Source of the DNA: Seriola aureovittata
Lineage: Eukaryota > Chordata > Actinopteri > Carangiformes > Carangidae
NCBI RefSeq assembly: GCF_021018895.1
Contig: NC_079386.1
Span: 10,273,835-10,337,834, forward strand
Reading direction: 5' to 3'
Length of the DNA: 64,000 nt
Shown here: piece by piece, positions 25,194 to 36,622 of the stretch
Layout of the letters: every line of letters starts with the position of its first letter
Numbering within the stretch: position 1 is the stretch's first letter
The notes under the pieces: generated by a model
The model's database searches: none
What the model was told of the DNA's origin: nothing
The model's input: only the letters and a program-made list of their open reading frames with translations
Position numbers and translations under genes: made by a program

Positions 25194-28100
25194 CTAGCAG
25201 ACTGCGGCGGCGCTTTCCCTCCTCCCCTGCTTCTTCAGTAGCTGGATGCGGTTGTGGACGTAAAACTTGATTGCCCTCCAGTCTCGCTGGTTGCTGACCA
25301 GCAGAGGGCAGAGTTCAAGGCAGCGCTCACAGTCTGCCTTCGCAGGGACACGCAGCTCCATGAGGTTTCTCTTCAGGTGTGTCTCCACTGCTACACGCTC
25401 CGCCTCTGACCAGGGACGCTTCAGCACTCCACGCTTCCCTATGAGACAGAGGAGGTGTTACTAAGTGTAAATCAATGATGATGCTTGGAAGTCACAGACT
25501 GTTACTGACTGATGATTACCTGATTTGGGTGGAATACATCGCCTCTTATGGACATTGGCTATCGATGGGGTAACTGGAGAAGGGATGGGTGCTCTCTTCT
25601 TCCGTGGTGGTCGGCCCGGTCCTTTCTTCTTCACCATCACCTCAGCCTTCTCTTTAACTTCCTCCTTTTCTTCTTCTGCCTCAGAATCCTCTGAGAAGGA
25701 GTCTGCTGAGTTTCCAGACATGACTGAAGGACAGATAAAACATTAGGTAGTTAATTCAAATCTAATGACTGACATACAGCTTAACATATTCTAAGCAAAG
25801 AGTTCAACTGCAGTACTGTTACTTATTAAAAACATTTCTTAATGAAATGGTGCAAACTAGTAAAATCTGGCTGTAATCTGCTTTGCTACTTTGCTCAGCT
25901 CTAAAATGAAATGTAATAATGCAGCCGTTGAAACGTCCTGGATTTGTACTAGATTTGTGATATTCCATATCCCAAGTGTGTTTTGTAGTATTGTAGCTTT
26001 TTGAACTTAAAAGGGGACACTTGAAGGGAATGAATGAATGTGTTATTGTTATTACGCAATGCAGATAGTTTTAGTTTTATTTTCACGTTTTCAAATATCC
26101 ACTAATGAGATTTTTGTTGCAAGAAAAAAAAATGTGTGCACTGAATTTTGAAAAATAGAAAAACTACACCTGATACCGTAATAACAATGTCTCTTTTCCA
26201 GAAAAAATCTGGAAACTCCACAAAGCTTACTGTGAACATTTTACTATTTTCTGCCTTATATGAATTTTTTTTTTAATTAGGATTATTGGACCAAATGCTA
26301 TTCACCAGTCATGCTTTTTTTATTTGACCCCTCTAAATTAATTTAAGTGGCTGACATTCCTTCCACAGTCCAATACATATTAATACTTCCACTTTAAAAA
26401 TAACAATGTGTTCACTTAACATCACTCAAAACAGATGTTTGGAGTTCAATCTTACCAAAGGTTCTCAGAAGCAGAACCTGACATGAATTGAACACTGCAT
26501 GCATGAAATACCTGCTGATGGGCCCAGGGGTCTATTCTTTTTTTACTGAAAAAAGAAAATATATAATGCAACATCTTACCGTCCAACTCAAGGCAGATGT
26601 GCTGCAGGCTCATTCCTCTGAAAAGCACACCTTCCCTCTCTCCGTAAAGAACAACACGACCCACACGACCCATGAGTGCAGGATCACGTATGATAGTGGA
26701 GCAGTTCTGGGTCACGTGGTACTCTCGCTCCAGGAAGTCCTCCAAGCGTTTGGTAGCTCCGCCCTGGCCCTGGCCCTCACCCTCCTCTAACAGTAGCAGT
26801 TGGGTAAGGATGGCTACCTGTCGCCGCACTCGCGTTGCTGTCAGTGCTCCGGGGTTCTTGGCCCCGCTGGCTCGTGCCAGGTTTCTCAGGAGGTCCGTGC
26901 CCCGGAGAGGGGTAGCAGGAGAATGGTATGGCCGGGAGAAGACATAGGGGCTCTCTGGGTCAACACCCACGTTGGGGCTGGTTTGAAGAAGCAGGTCCAG
27001 GCAGGACTCACAGTGTGGCGGGAGAATAAGCGGCTGGATACGACCACGCTTCCCTAAAACACCAGCCCGCGGGAGTTGACTGAGGACCTGGCGCTCAAAG
27101 GGTGACAAGAGGGCTTCCATGCCAGAGGGGGAGCTGGTGCTGGTGCTGGTGCTGGTGCTGGTGCTGGTGCTGGAGCTGGAGCTGCTCTGTGGGGTGATAC
27201 GGTTGCGGTAGTCCTGGATAGTGAGCTTGGCCACCTCACATTCACGGTGGCGGTTGTAGAGGATGAGCAGGGAGAGGCTGGAATGGCAGAGCAGGCGCCA
27301 GGCCTCAGCAGAGTGAGGTGAGCGGGTTAAAGACAGGAAAGAGGAGTGCTGCTGGCGGCGGAGGTACAGGACCAGACAAGAGAGGGAGGAGAGCAGCGGT
27401 GACATGTGATGTCTGTGTGTGCTGGAAACACAGAGAGAGAGAGAGAAATAGCAGTTGTAATCACGATGCACCACCCAACAATGTTACCAATAAATATGTA
27501 ATGGGAACAAAAGTGTATCAGAGACAACCACACCTTACAATCTCTCCATTTTTCTCCTCTGGCACATCTTCTTCCCCTTCTGCACTAAGCTCCAGATCTT
27601 CATCTGGATCTATATCTGGCTCTGGAGTGGGAGGTGGAACCAGTTCCTCTTGACTTCTTGAGCTCTCCACCTCCACCTTCTGCGGCTCTTCTTGCTTTTC
27701 TCTCTTCATCCTCCGACCCCTTCGGGGAGTAGACGGGGGAGGTGGTGATGGACTCTTTACCCGAGACACCATCGGGGGTGTAGGGCGTTTTGCCGCGGGC
27801 GGTGGTAAGCTTGGCCCCTTCTTGGCGGCTGCAGGTTGAGCTGAAGAAGGCGGTGAAAGTGAGAGGGAGAATGAGACGGCACCTGTGCTCGAGCGAGTCG
27901 CTGGTGATTCCCTCTCCCTGGAGAAGAGAGAGGGCGGTGCGGGGTTTGAAGCGGAAGGCTGAGGGACAGCAAAGGAATGACTGTGAGAAGCGGCGGTGGA
28001 GGACGATGAGGGTTGAGGGTGTGTGGCGCTGCCATTTGAAGAGTTGTGCGTGTGGAGGTGTGCCAGCTCCATGGCTGTTCTGACCTCAGGCTGGTTGGCG

Positions 28101-29631
28101 TGGTGTTTCTCCAGGTGCCGTGCCAGAGAGCGATAGTGGCGGCCGCAGTACGGGCAGTGCTGCCGCCGGCTCACTGTGGCACCGCTGGAGCTGCCAATGT
28201 TTATGTTAATGTTATTGTTGATGTTGGTCGTCGGGGGTGCCAGAGTGCTGACTGGGGGCTGGGACTGGGATCTGACTGGGGGTGCAACAGGTGCTGGGCG
28301 GGAAAAGGAAGAACATGGACGCCCAGGTCCTCTGGTGGAGGTGGGCGCGCTCTTCTTCTTTGAATTGACAGCAGCTGGCAGCTTGCGCTTCTTGCGGCGG
28401 CGCAGCATCCGGCCACGTATTTCTTCAATTTCCTCCTCTTCATCATCGTCATCATCATCGTCATCTTCCTCCTCTTCGTCCTCCTCACGATCAGAGTCAC
28501 TGGGTTCAGAGTGGGTGAGTGGGGAGGATGAGGGTGATAATGACCAGGAGGGGGTAAGGTAATCAGACACAGAGAGGGACAGTGGGTGCGGACCAGCCTC
28601 ATCCTCCTGGTGAGAGACAGATTTCAAATTCAAACCAAACCATTAGCTCAACATGTAGCTTCATTACAGGATCTACATTTTCATTACACTTGAAGTTAAA
28701 TGTTAATAGCAATTTTGTTGTCCACAAATCCTGTGTAAAAACAAGTAATGTGTCAGTCCATTTCACAGAATACTTTGACTTTCCTTCCCACAGGTTCCTA
28801 CTGAAATCTCACAAATACATTGTTTTAAGATCATGTAGTACATTTTTGGGGACTATTTTCTCCCACAATTTTGGTGCATGAGCATTAACAGCAGCAGGAT
28901 TGTGTATAAAAGATCAACTCAAAATAAACTACAGCCTTTGGCTTCAAAGGCAACACCTGTTAAAATGATCAATTCATTGTTGGTTTTGGTCTTTTCATGG
29001 GATTTGTTGACAAAAAAAAATACGGACTATCACCAGACTTGTCCTGTAATCGTTCCTTGTCCACTTTATCCCAGTTATCATCAAGTGAGTTGCTCACCAT
29101 TGCATTCTCGCCCCAGTCCGTCAGGCTGTAGTCCACTGTGATCTCCTCCCCTTTGGCGATGTCTCGGATTGCTATGACAACCAGCCGCACCTGGGTCCCA
29201 CAGTGGACCTCTCGAATGCGGCAGTTGGGTGGTGGATGGAAGAGCACAGGCCCCCGAACACCACTCGCCCCTTCCTCACCCAACTCTGGCACACTGAAAA
29301 ATATAAAAATTATGTTAGCAAGATGGATCCCAGACCTAAAAAGCAGCAGATCACAGTGAACATGGTCAGGGTGCTCCTTACCAGAGCTGAGTGGGATCAG
29401 GCAGGTAGTAGGGACTGCCAGGTGGAGGGAGGCGGTCTTCTGCGCCCTCTGGGTACTGGCCATCACCTGGGACACAGTAGACAGTTGATTCTAGCATATT
29501 TTAACAGCTTCATCAACAACCACAGGCCTTGTGTTTCTCCTTACTACAATACACTCCTGAATAAAACATAGCACACTTATTTTCCATAAGCACCAGAGTG
29601 AATTAAAACCCCCAACAGCATGTGGCAAAGT

Positions 29632-29687
<56 letters not shown>

Positions 29688-31702
29688 TTCTATATATACC
29701 TGGGCTGTAGCTGTGTTCTGACATGCTCTCCTCCTCCTCATCTTCTGTTACATACGCTCGGTCACACACCTTCACAGGTGTCCCCTTCCTTTTTCTCCCA
29801 CACACGCGGCTGTAAAAACAAGACCAGGGCTTCGTTTAGCACAATGATACATTCAGACAAAGCAGTACCTAAGACTTTCCTGGAAAGTCTAAGGTATCTT
29901 AAGTATCCGGGTGGAAGGCAGCCCAAATGGAGCGGAGCATGTGATACCTGTTGCAAAGCAATGCTTCAATCTGATCACAGAGCCTTTCTATCAGGTGGAT
30001 GACTCATCCACTATAACAATAACGCTATAAACTACTTGCAGTGGTGACCACGGTGTGTTTCTTCTACTTCAGAAAAAAATGTAATGCCTTTGATTTGACA
30101 GGCAACAAAAACAAAGCCATCTACAGGTGTTGCAATTTAGAGCTGAAACTATGAGTCTATTAATCAATTAATTGATCAACAGAAGAATAATCAAACTATT
30201 TTGATAACTGATTGTTTCATTGGTTTTGCAAGCAACAATGGTGACACAATACCAAATATTCTGATTCCAGATTTTCTAACGAGATGATTTCCTGCTTTTC
30301 TTTTTCAAATATAATTTCAAACTAAGAATTCTTGGGTATTCAGATTTTTGGTCGAACTGAGGATGTCATATTCAGTTCTGCAAAGTGATAGCCATTTTTG
30401 GTGTTTCATAGACTAAATGATTATCTGAAAACATAGTCAGCAGATTAATCAGTAATGACAATAGTCTTTAGTTGCAGCCCTAATTGAATTTATCTTGATG
30501 TAAGACAAGAAAAGGCAGCAAATCCTCACAATTAAACGTCTTTGGAATGTTTGGTGTCATTGTTTGAAAAATTACTCATAGATTGAATCAATTAATTTTT
30601 CTTTTGATTAACTCATCCATTCGAGCCCAATAAAAATACATTTTACTGCCTGTATAATGACCGTAGTCCAACCGCCATTCTTGACTTAACATTAAGTTAC
30701 AGAAGAATTTATTCTAGCACATTATGTTGGTTTACTGTCCTTGCAGCAAGTTTAACTGGCAATCCATGTGTAAATCAGCCCAAAATAGAAGAGATGTGGT
30801 AATCACTGACCATAACTGTTCTTCTGTAAACAGACAACCGGTGTGGAAGCTATGATTTCAGCTATCTCGATTATCATTATGATTTTTAATCAAAATATTG
30901 AAAATGGCCCCACCCCTTTCTACAATCACGTCATAGTGTATAAGTGCATTTACACAAGAGTGATTGCCACAACAAAGCGTGCTTAAATCACTGAGTCTGG
31001 TGACAGCCCACTGTTTTCAGGTGCATTTTGGTGGTGGTCAGCAACTTTGTTTACTCAAAGCAAAACTAGCCACGAGTCATAATCTGCACCAGCTGAACAG
31101 TCAGGCAGCGTTGGGAGCGTGAATATACTGACATTGTTGAATAATATGTTCAGGGATCTGGAGTCTAAGAAATCAGACATACAGCAGGGATTATCGACAA
31201 GAGAGCAGATCACTGATCGGCGAGGTTACATTGATGATTTAGGTTGGGTGCATGCTAACATTAATGCTAAACTGTGGCTAGCCTGTTAGCTTCTAGCAGC
31301 TAACGTTAGACTTCTTTGCCGTCAAAACATCAAAAATGAAAGGCTGGTGATTAAATGCGAATCGAGGCGGGTACTGGAAGACGCAACCTCATAGGACACA
31401 ACAGCTGTAACCAAAAAGCACTTCTCCGGCTACGTTTTCTGCAACATTACGGTGAAATCATGCACGCGAATAAAGGCTTCTAACGTTAACTAAACAAACG
31501 CGCACGCTTGCAGCGGCGCGTGCGTCTCTGGCTCTTGCATTTTGCTCACAAATCCCTGGTGAAAACAACCCCGCGCGGCGGCAAACCGGAGGCTCGCCGC
31601 GCTCACTCACCCCCGTGGCGGCGGTGGCTTGCTCCCATCCCCGTCGCTGTCGAGGGTCGGTGGCTCCCGGTAGTCAAAAGGCGACCGTACATTCTCCGCC
31701 AT
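25194..31702 (-). CDS. SET-like, C2H2 and Crypton-type recombinase fusion protein
   Basis: Eight exons give 948 aa: 31702-31611, 29809-29700, 29466-29382, 29293-29098, 28606-27534, 27421-26580, 25723-25520, 25438-25194. Parts in order: basic/acidic N-terminus; SET-like C-terminal half at about 96-161 (IRDIAKGEEITVDYSLTDWG); long acidic, Ser/Pro-rich stretch; one C2H2-like finger near 312-331 (CPYCGRHYRSLARHLEKHH); tyrosine-recombinase domain at about 530-800 (ILYNRHRECEVAKL, GKRGRIQPLIL, YVFSRPYHSP, RVRRQVAILTQ); then an AT-hook-like run (KKGPGRPPRKKR) and a C-terminal domain (KRPWSEAERVAVETHL, RDWRAIKFYVHNRI). I remember the last two domains as typical of Crypton-derived fish proteins. Catalytic His and Tyr positions look replaced, so it is probably not an active recombinase. 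A nuclear, DNA- or chromatin-associated role is inferred. The exon 5/6 join is the least certain: donor AAG|GTGTGG with acceptor CCAG|CACACA keeps the frame. Confidence 0.75.
27129..27180 (-). repeat. Ser/Thr dipeptide-coding hexanucleotide run
   Basis: CTGGTG units on the plus strand encode alternating Ser-Thr inside the recombinase exon of the fusion gene, between the first recombinase box and GMEALLSPFERQ. The tract is a length-variable loop and not part of the fold. Confidence 0.8.
29639..29685. repeat. (TG)n microsatellite
   Basis: About 23 TG units lie in the intron after exon 2 of the fusion gene, ending only about 15 bases from the exon's donor site. Confidence 0.95.
30135..30484. 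mobile_element. 350-bp MITE with inverted termini
   Basis: The left end ATTTAGAGCTGAAACT pairs with the right end AGTTGCAGCCCTAAT as an imperfect inverted repeat. The interior has the ATTAATCAATTAATTGATC type of words I remember from a very common fish MITE. It lies in the first intron of the fusion gene and is non-coding. Confidence 0.65.
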
Positions 31703-31760
31703 TAGGACTCCCTTCGCTACCTCTCGCGCTCCGGTAGATTGCACAACGCGCATGTGCACA
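31340..31760 (-). promoter_or_regulatory. CpG-rich promoter region of the fusion gene
   Basis: This stretch around exon 1 is markedly richer in G, C and CpG than its surroundings (GCGGCGCGTGCGTCTC, CCCCGCGCGGCGGC), the usual look of a vertebrate CpG-island promoter. It spans the initiator ATG at 31702. Confidence 0.55.
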
Positions 31761-31963
31761 ACATCCTTTGGGGTTCTAATGGTAAAATGGGGTGCACCCA
31801 CCTCTGAGGAAAGTAAAGGCCTATTATAACATCAAGCCTCATAATTAATGGATGCACAAGTCGAAAATACAGTATCGTAGCTATTCAGTAGAACGTGATA
31901 TTTCATGCAATCACGAGGAAGTGAAAGTAAATCAATGCTTTGCTTTTAATCAGGGCAGTCTCC

Positions 31964-32540
31964 AGTGGTGGAAAGTAACTAAGTACATTTACTTAAGTAT
32001 TTAAAACTGTACAGTACAGTGTACAGTTTTGAGGCACTTGTACTTTATTTGAGTATTTCCACTTAATGCTATTTAATACTACTACTCCACTAGATTTCAG
32101 AGGCGAATTTTGTATTTTTTTTTTTAACTCCACTACATTTATGTGATCATTTTAGCTACAGTTACTTTTCTGATTAAGATTTTATCATTAAGATTTTACA
32201 TTAAAAACACTGTTAAAAATTAAATTATTGGTTTCTAACCATTTTCACACATGACAAGTTAGTAAAATACAGTGTCAAGTTGGAGATCATTGTCAAGTTT
32301 TTAGCAGTTTAAATTTCTCAGAGGGTTTAATAACTTTAATTATCCTAAATTTCAAAGTCAAAGATTAGATAAACATCTCAGACACCCTATCTCTAAAACC
32401 AGTGGTGGAATAAGTATTGAGATCCTTTACTTAATTAGAAATACCAGCACAATAATCCATTACAAGTCCTCCATTCAAAATCAAAGTAAAAGTAAACACA
32501 GTTACCACAGCTGTCAAAAAAATGTAATGGAGTAAAAACT
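31964..32540. repeat. Two fish interspersed repeats opening with AGTGGTGGAA
   Basis: One copy starts at 31964 (AGTGGTGGAAAGTAACTAAG, then ACTTGTACTTTATTTGAGTA) and a second type starts near 32401 (AGTGGTGGAATAAGTATTGA, then CATTACAAGTCCTCCATTCA). Both match very common, non-coding fish repeats that I remember; the transposon class is not clear to me. Confidence 0.6.
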
Positions 32541-32849
32541 ACAAAAGTTCAGTTTCCTTCCTGTCCCTTCTCTTCCCTTACTCCTATTTTCCTTCAACCA
32601 AGAATGCAATATTTCCAAAACCTTTATCGACCTGAAATTGTTCCAGAATACAGAAAACAATTGACACTGAGGGAAACATCCAGGGTAGTGTTACTGCTAA
32701 TGGTACCATAGGGATAAATCTTTTTCTTTTCTAACTGTTATGTATAGCTTTCTCATTGCTCCCGTTTGGCCCTTTCTCTCTCACAACATGGGAGAAGTAC
32801 CTTTGCTGTTGGATGTCGATCTTAAAAAATGGCCTTGGAGATTCGCCCA

Positions 32850-33600
32850 TTATTTCATCATTAACTTTTTACATCTAATATGCAGCTGCATTTTCCCCAC
32901 CTCAACTTGAAGAGCAGACACAGGAGTTGTTCGAAAGCACCACAACAAATTCTCAAAGCTTGAGTTTGAACCACTTCCTTTAATGAGGTTTTTGTTGCTG
33001 AACCATAAGTAATACACGCATGGTCTAACACGGATCTACACAGAGCTACAAAAATATTTTTATTGCAAATCTTCTCGTACCCCATTCTGACCATGTCATG
33101 CCCTGATGAGTACCGTCATCTACCATCTATGTTCATGATAAGTCTGTCCTGATTCTGATTTGAATAAATATATCAAAGTCTTTAATCCAATTATGTATTC
33201 TACCTGCTATTCCTATCCTACTTAATTTCATCATTAATCCCTCCTCCCAAACATAGCATATGCCTGTTCTACATAAAAAACTGTCATTACAAATTCTTTA
33301 CTAATTTGAACTTTCTAAATCTGTTTTCTGACAAATAGCAAGGTCCATGGTTCCTCTACCACTCCTAAATCCACTCTGATGGTGTGACAGAATTCCTCTA
33401 CTTTCCATATAACATACTAGTCTTTCTGTAATATTTCTTTTCATTATCTTTCCTATATGTGACGTCAGTGCTATCGGCCTATTGTTTGTTGGACTTGATG
33501 GGTCTTTCCCTGGTTTCCTGATAGGAATGATCACTGCCTCTTTCCAACCAGTTTGAAAGTTCCCCACTTCCCATACTTTATTATATTACAAACTTAGCAG
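32850..33600 (-). mobile_element. Jockey-like LINE reverse-transcriptase fragment, broken
   Basis: Minus-strand frames contain RT words typical of jockey-like non-LTR elements: AVIIPIRKPGKDPSSPTNNR, PIALTSHIGKIM and SHHQSGFRSGRGTMD (33301-33567); GIAGRIHNWIKDF (near 33200); and ITYGSATKTSLKEVVQTQAL (32861-33094). The segment expected to hold the FADD active-site motif is missing between the second and third blocks, and stops and frame changes are present, so it cannot be active. Confidence 0.8.
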
Positions 33601-33630
33601 CTTCATAGATGATAAAACACCTAAGTGCTT

Positions 33631-34765
33631 ATGTAGTAAGGCATAAAAATGACAAAAGTCATCATAGTATAGTAATACATAAAACCTCCTGTTATAGTAT
33701 GGCATAAAACGTCATAAAAACATCATAGTATGTTAAGACATAAAAGGTCATAAAAATGTCATAGTATGGCAAGGCATTAAACCACATAGTATATTAAGTT
33801 ATGAAAATGCCAAAAAACATCATAGTATAATAGGGCATAACAATGGCAAAAAAAATCATACTACAGTATGGCATAAAACATCATTAAACAATTGTAGTAT
33901 AGTAAGTGTGACAACTGTCTCCACCTCTGTACCTGTTGCTTCCTGTGTGTGGCTGCTTCCTTTACAGGTACTAGAGGTGGGTGTGGCAAAGGATTGTCAG
34001 TACCTGGGCTCATCAGCAGACCTGGCACACCTGGGCCCTGTGTGCTTGCGCTTTTAAAACCATGTTGGAGCTCAGTTCTGGTTCTCTCTCCTCCTTGAGG
34101 CACCCATTTGGTTGGCATTTGGTTTGTTGTTGTTTCTTTTGCTGCACCATTCAACATTGCATTTACACTCTTCTTCACTCATGCACCCACTTACACTGCT
34201 GATTTTACAGATTACTCATACCATTGTTAGTTTAGGTTCTTCTTCTAGATTTATTGTCTTCTTTCTTTCAATAAAACATTTGTTATTTGGCTTGTTTGTG
34301 TGCATCTTCCTCTTTTGTCATGGCCGTGTGGCCCGGTTTGTGACATAAAGCATAGAACGACATAGTATAGTAAGTCATAAAACTGCCAAAAAACGGCATA
34401 GTATGGAAAGGCACAATAAACAACATAGTATAGTGAGGGATACAAATTTCAAAAAACATCATAGCATAGTAAGACATAAAAAGTCAAATAAAACGTCATA
34501 GTATGGTAAGGCATTAAACGACATAGTATATTAAGGCATAAAACGTTAAAAAAGTCATAATATGATAAGGCATCAAATGACATAGTATAGTAAGGCATAA
34601 AATGTCAAAAACCATCATAGTATATTAAGGCATAAAAGGTCATTACAATGTCATAGTATGGCAAGGCATCAAACAACATAGTATAATAAGTCATAAAAAT
34701 GCCAAAAAACGTCATAGAATAGTATGGCATGAAATGTCATAAAAACATCATAAATGTTAAGGCAA
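33631..34765. repeat. Degenerate tandem array of CATAGTATAGTAAGGCATAAAA units
   Basis: Units of roughly 30-45 bases recur with variants of CATAGTATAGTAAGGCATAAAA followed by CGTCATAAAAA. The array fills 33631-33906 and 34346-34765, split by a solo LTR. No reading frame is kept, and the array itself lies between the two halves of a LINE. Confidence 0.75.
33907..34345 (+). mobile_element. Solo LTR of a retrotransposon
   Basis: The 439-base segment starts TGTGACAACT and ends GTTTGTGACA, giving TG...CA ends. It has a TATA-like TTTTAAAACC near 34051 and a poly(A) word, CAATAAAAC, near 34269, the usual promoter-then-poly(A) layout of an LTR. The flanks TAAG and TAAA fit a short target duplication with one change. 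It interrupts the tandem array cleanly, and no internal retroviral genes are present. Confidence 0.65.
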
Positions 34766-34789
34766 AGACAACACATCTTAGTATTGCCC

Positions 34790-35500
34790 TCTTAATTTCT
34801 TTCAAAGTACTACACATGTACTCTTAATATCATCCCTTCCCTCAAGAAGTCCAGGATGAGGTTATCTTGTCATTACGCTTCCTCTCTTCTCCTCCTCAGT
34901 CAAGTTATCAGGACTATAGATTTGAATAAGTGCCTTTGCTTTCATGTCTACCTTCTCTTCATACATACATTCCTGCTTCCTTCTCCATTTTCAGTGCTCG
35001 ATACTGCCGCCCCTTTCTGATTGGCTGATTAGCAGCTTCTAGTAATGTTGTTTTAAACTTTTTTTATTTACATCTAGTGTATGGCTTTCTGTCTCACATA
35101 TGTAGTTAAACACTTCCCATTTTGCACTGCTAAATACACACTTCCCATATATTTCTCATTGTTTCTTATTTATTTGTAACACTAGAAAATGATCACTCCC
35201 CACTGATATTTCTTCTGCTACATCCCACCCACATATCCCCACTGAACTTCTGGATACTAAGGTTAAATCTAGCATTAGAAACCTGGCGATCTAACAAAGT
35301 GTTTCTTGTGCGCTCTCTAATCTATTCCTGATTTTCTTTGCACTGATCCAGGCAAAATTATTTCTTCTTTTCTCCCTTTCTCTCACTACCTTGTTTTATC
35401 TCCATGCTATCATCACTATCAACTCTGTCAGAATCTTCCCACTCTGGTCCATTCACAAGACTATTGTGTACAGCATTTGAATGGAATTACTAATTACTTA
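34790..35500 (-). mobile_element. Jockey-like LINE endonuclease fragment
   Basis: Minus-strand translation near 35190-35280 gives LMLDLTLVSRSSVGICGWDV followed by AEEISVGSDHFLVL, the C-terminal part of an apurinic-type endonuclease with its SDHF motif. Near 35000 it gives LLEAANQPIRKGRQYRALK. This is probably the upstream half of the same element as the RT fragment at 32850-33600, separated by the tandem array. Confidence 0.7.
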
Positions 35501-36451
35501 TAGCTCTTTCTAGGAAATTTCTGTGGAAATTATTAGCACATTGATGAGAAATAAAGGCCATTGCCAACAAAATACAAGGGTTAAGATTGCGTTTAATTTT
35601 CAATGCACATCCATTTATTTATCACAGAGATAAAAGAAATGCATGACATTTAGAAATTCACAATGCCAGCAAGTCTGGAAGTCACAACTCATTCACGCAG
35701 TGACTGTGTATGCTGTGTCAGGCCTTTAACACCACAGTGAATTTGTTGTGGTGCCATGTGTTTGATACTTTTTGCAACAGACAGTACAATCCTACCATAA
35801 AATATTAGTCTAACACAGAGGTCCTCCAACATTGTTTAGCTTCCAAACGAGGGTATGGCAGAGACAATTTGAGAACCACTGCTCTAATAGTTCAAACTTG
35901 TGAACAGTGTAGCAGCACATTCAAGTATGACATCAGGAGAGAACTTGGTGATCAGAGCAGCACACATGACACTTGATCATCACAGATTGTGCCAAACAAT
36001 AAACTATACAAGCATTCAGAATATGAAAACATGAAATATGATATGGAATTATTTAGATTAGGTATGCTAATAATGTGGTACATTAAGAGCTAAAATGACC
36101 TATTAAAATAGCAAAGGGTTACAGATTCAGCTGCACATCAGTCACAGTTTATCAGTCATGTATTTTTGGCTACATTCTAGCAGTTAGTAGATTTTGGAGT
36201 GTTATGAACAGCAGATATTTAGTCATCAAAGGTCAATCCACTTAAATAAAATAAATTACACACTGTATACAAAAGAAGACATTTTCAAACAGTCTAACTC
36301 TGCCACTGCAAAGCAAAGCAAAGCAACCTTTATACAGTTTAAAGTCTGCACTCATTTCTTTGTCAAAGGAAATAGCAACTGTGGCAAACCAGAGGTCATT
36401 TTAGCACTTGCTGTGGAAATACCAATGTCTGGGAAAAGCTGTCTACTGGGC
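35501..36451. other. Spacer downstream of cntf
   Basis: AT-rich sequence with no convincing exon. Part may be an extended cntf 3' UTR, since further TTTATT words occur near 35613. Confidence 0.4.
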
Positions 36452-36457
36452 TTTATT
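36452..36457 (-). terminator. Candidate poly(A) signal for cntf
   Basis: TTTATT on the plus strand is AATAAA on the minus strand, about 165 bases downstream of the cntf stop codon. Confidence 0.5.
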
Positions 36458-36622
36458 AAAGGAGCTTAGTTGTGATTTTAGTTAAGCAGTACATTTTAAC
36501 CTCTAGTGTTCACAGACAATATTCCACATTACTTCATATTTAATTTGGAATAAGTAAAAGGGAAAGCTGGCTGTTAGTGTTGAGTGAGTTCATACATGTT
36601 GTTAGATTTAAACAAAAGAAAA

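Noticed and set aside
28176..28562. Plus-strand frame ending in a poly-Ser run
   Set aside because: It is opposite the acidic Asp/Glu stretch of the fusion gene, whose codons read as Ser on the other strand.
29491..29805. Long frame through the TG microsatellite (His-Thr repeats)
   Set aside because: The frame extends past the exon 2 donor only because the TG tract has no stops; the coding part is 29809-29700.
33631..34765. CRISPR-like array of repeats and spacers
   Set aside because: Units are degenerate, spacers are similar to one another, and the context is a vertebrate genome with LINE pieces.
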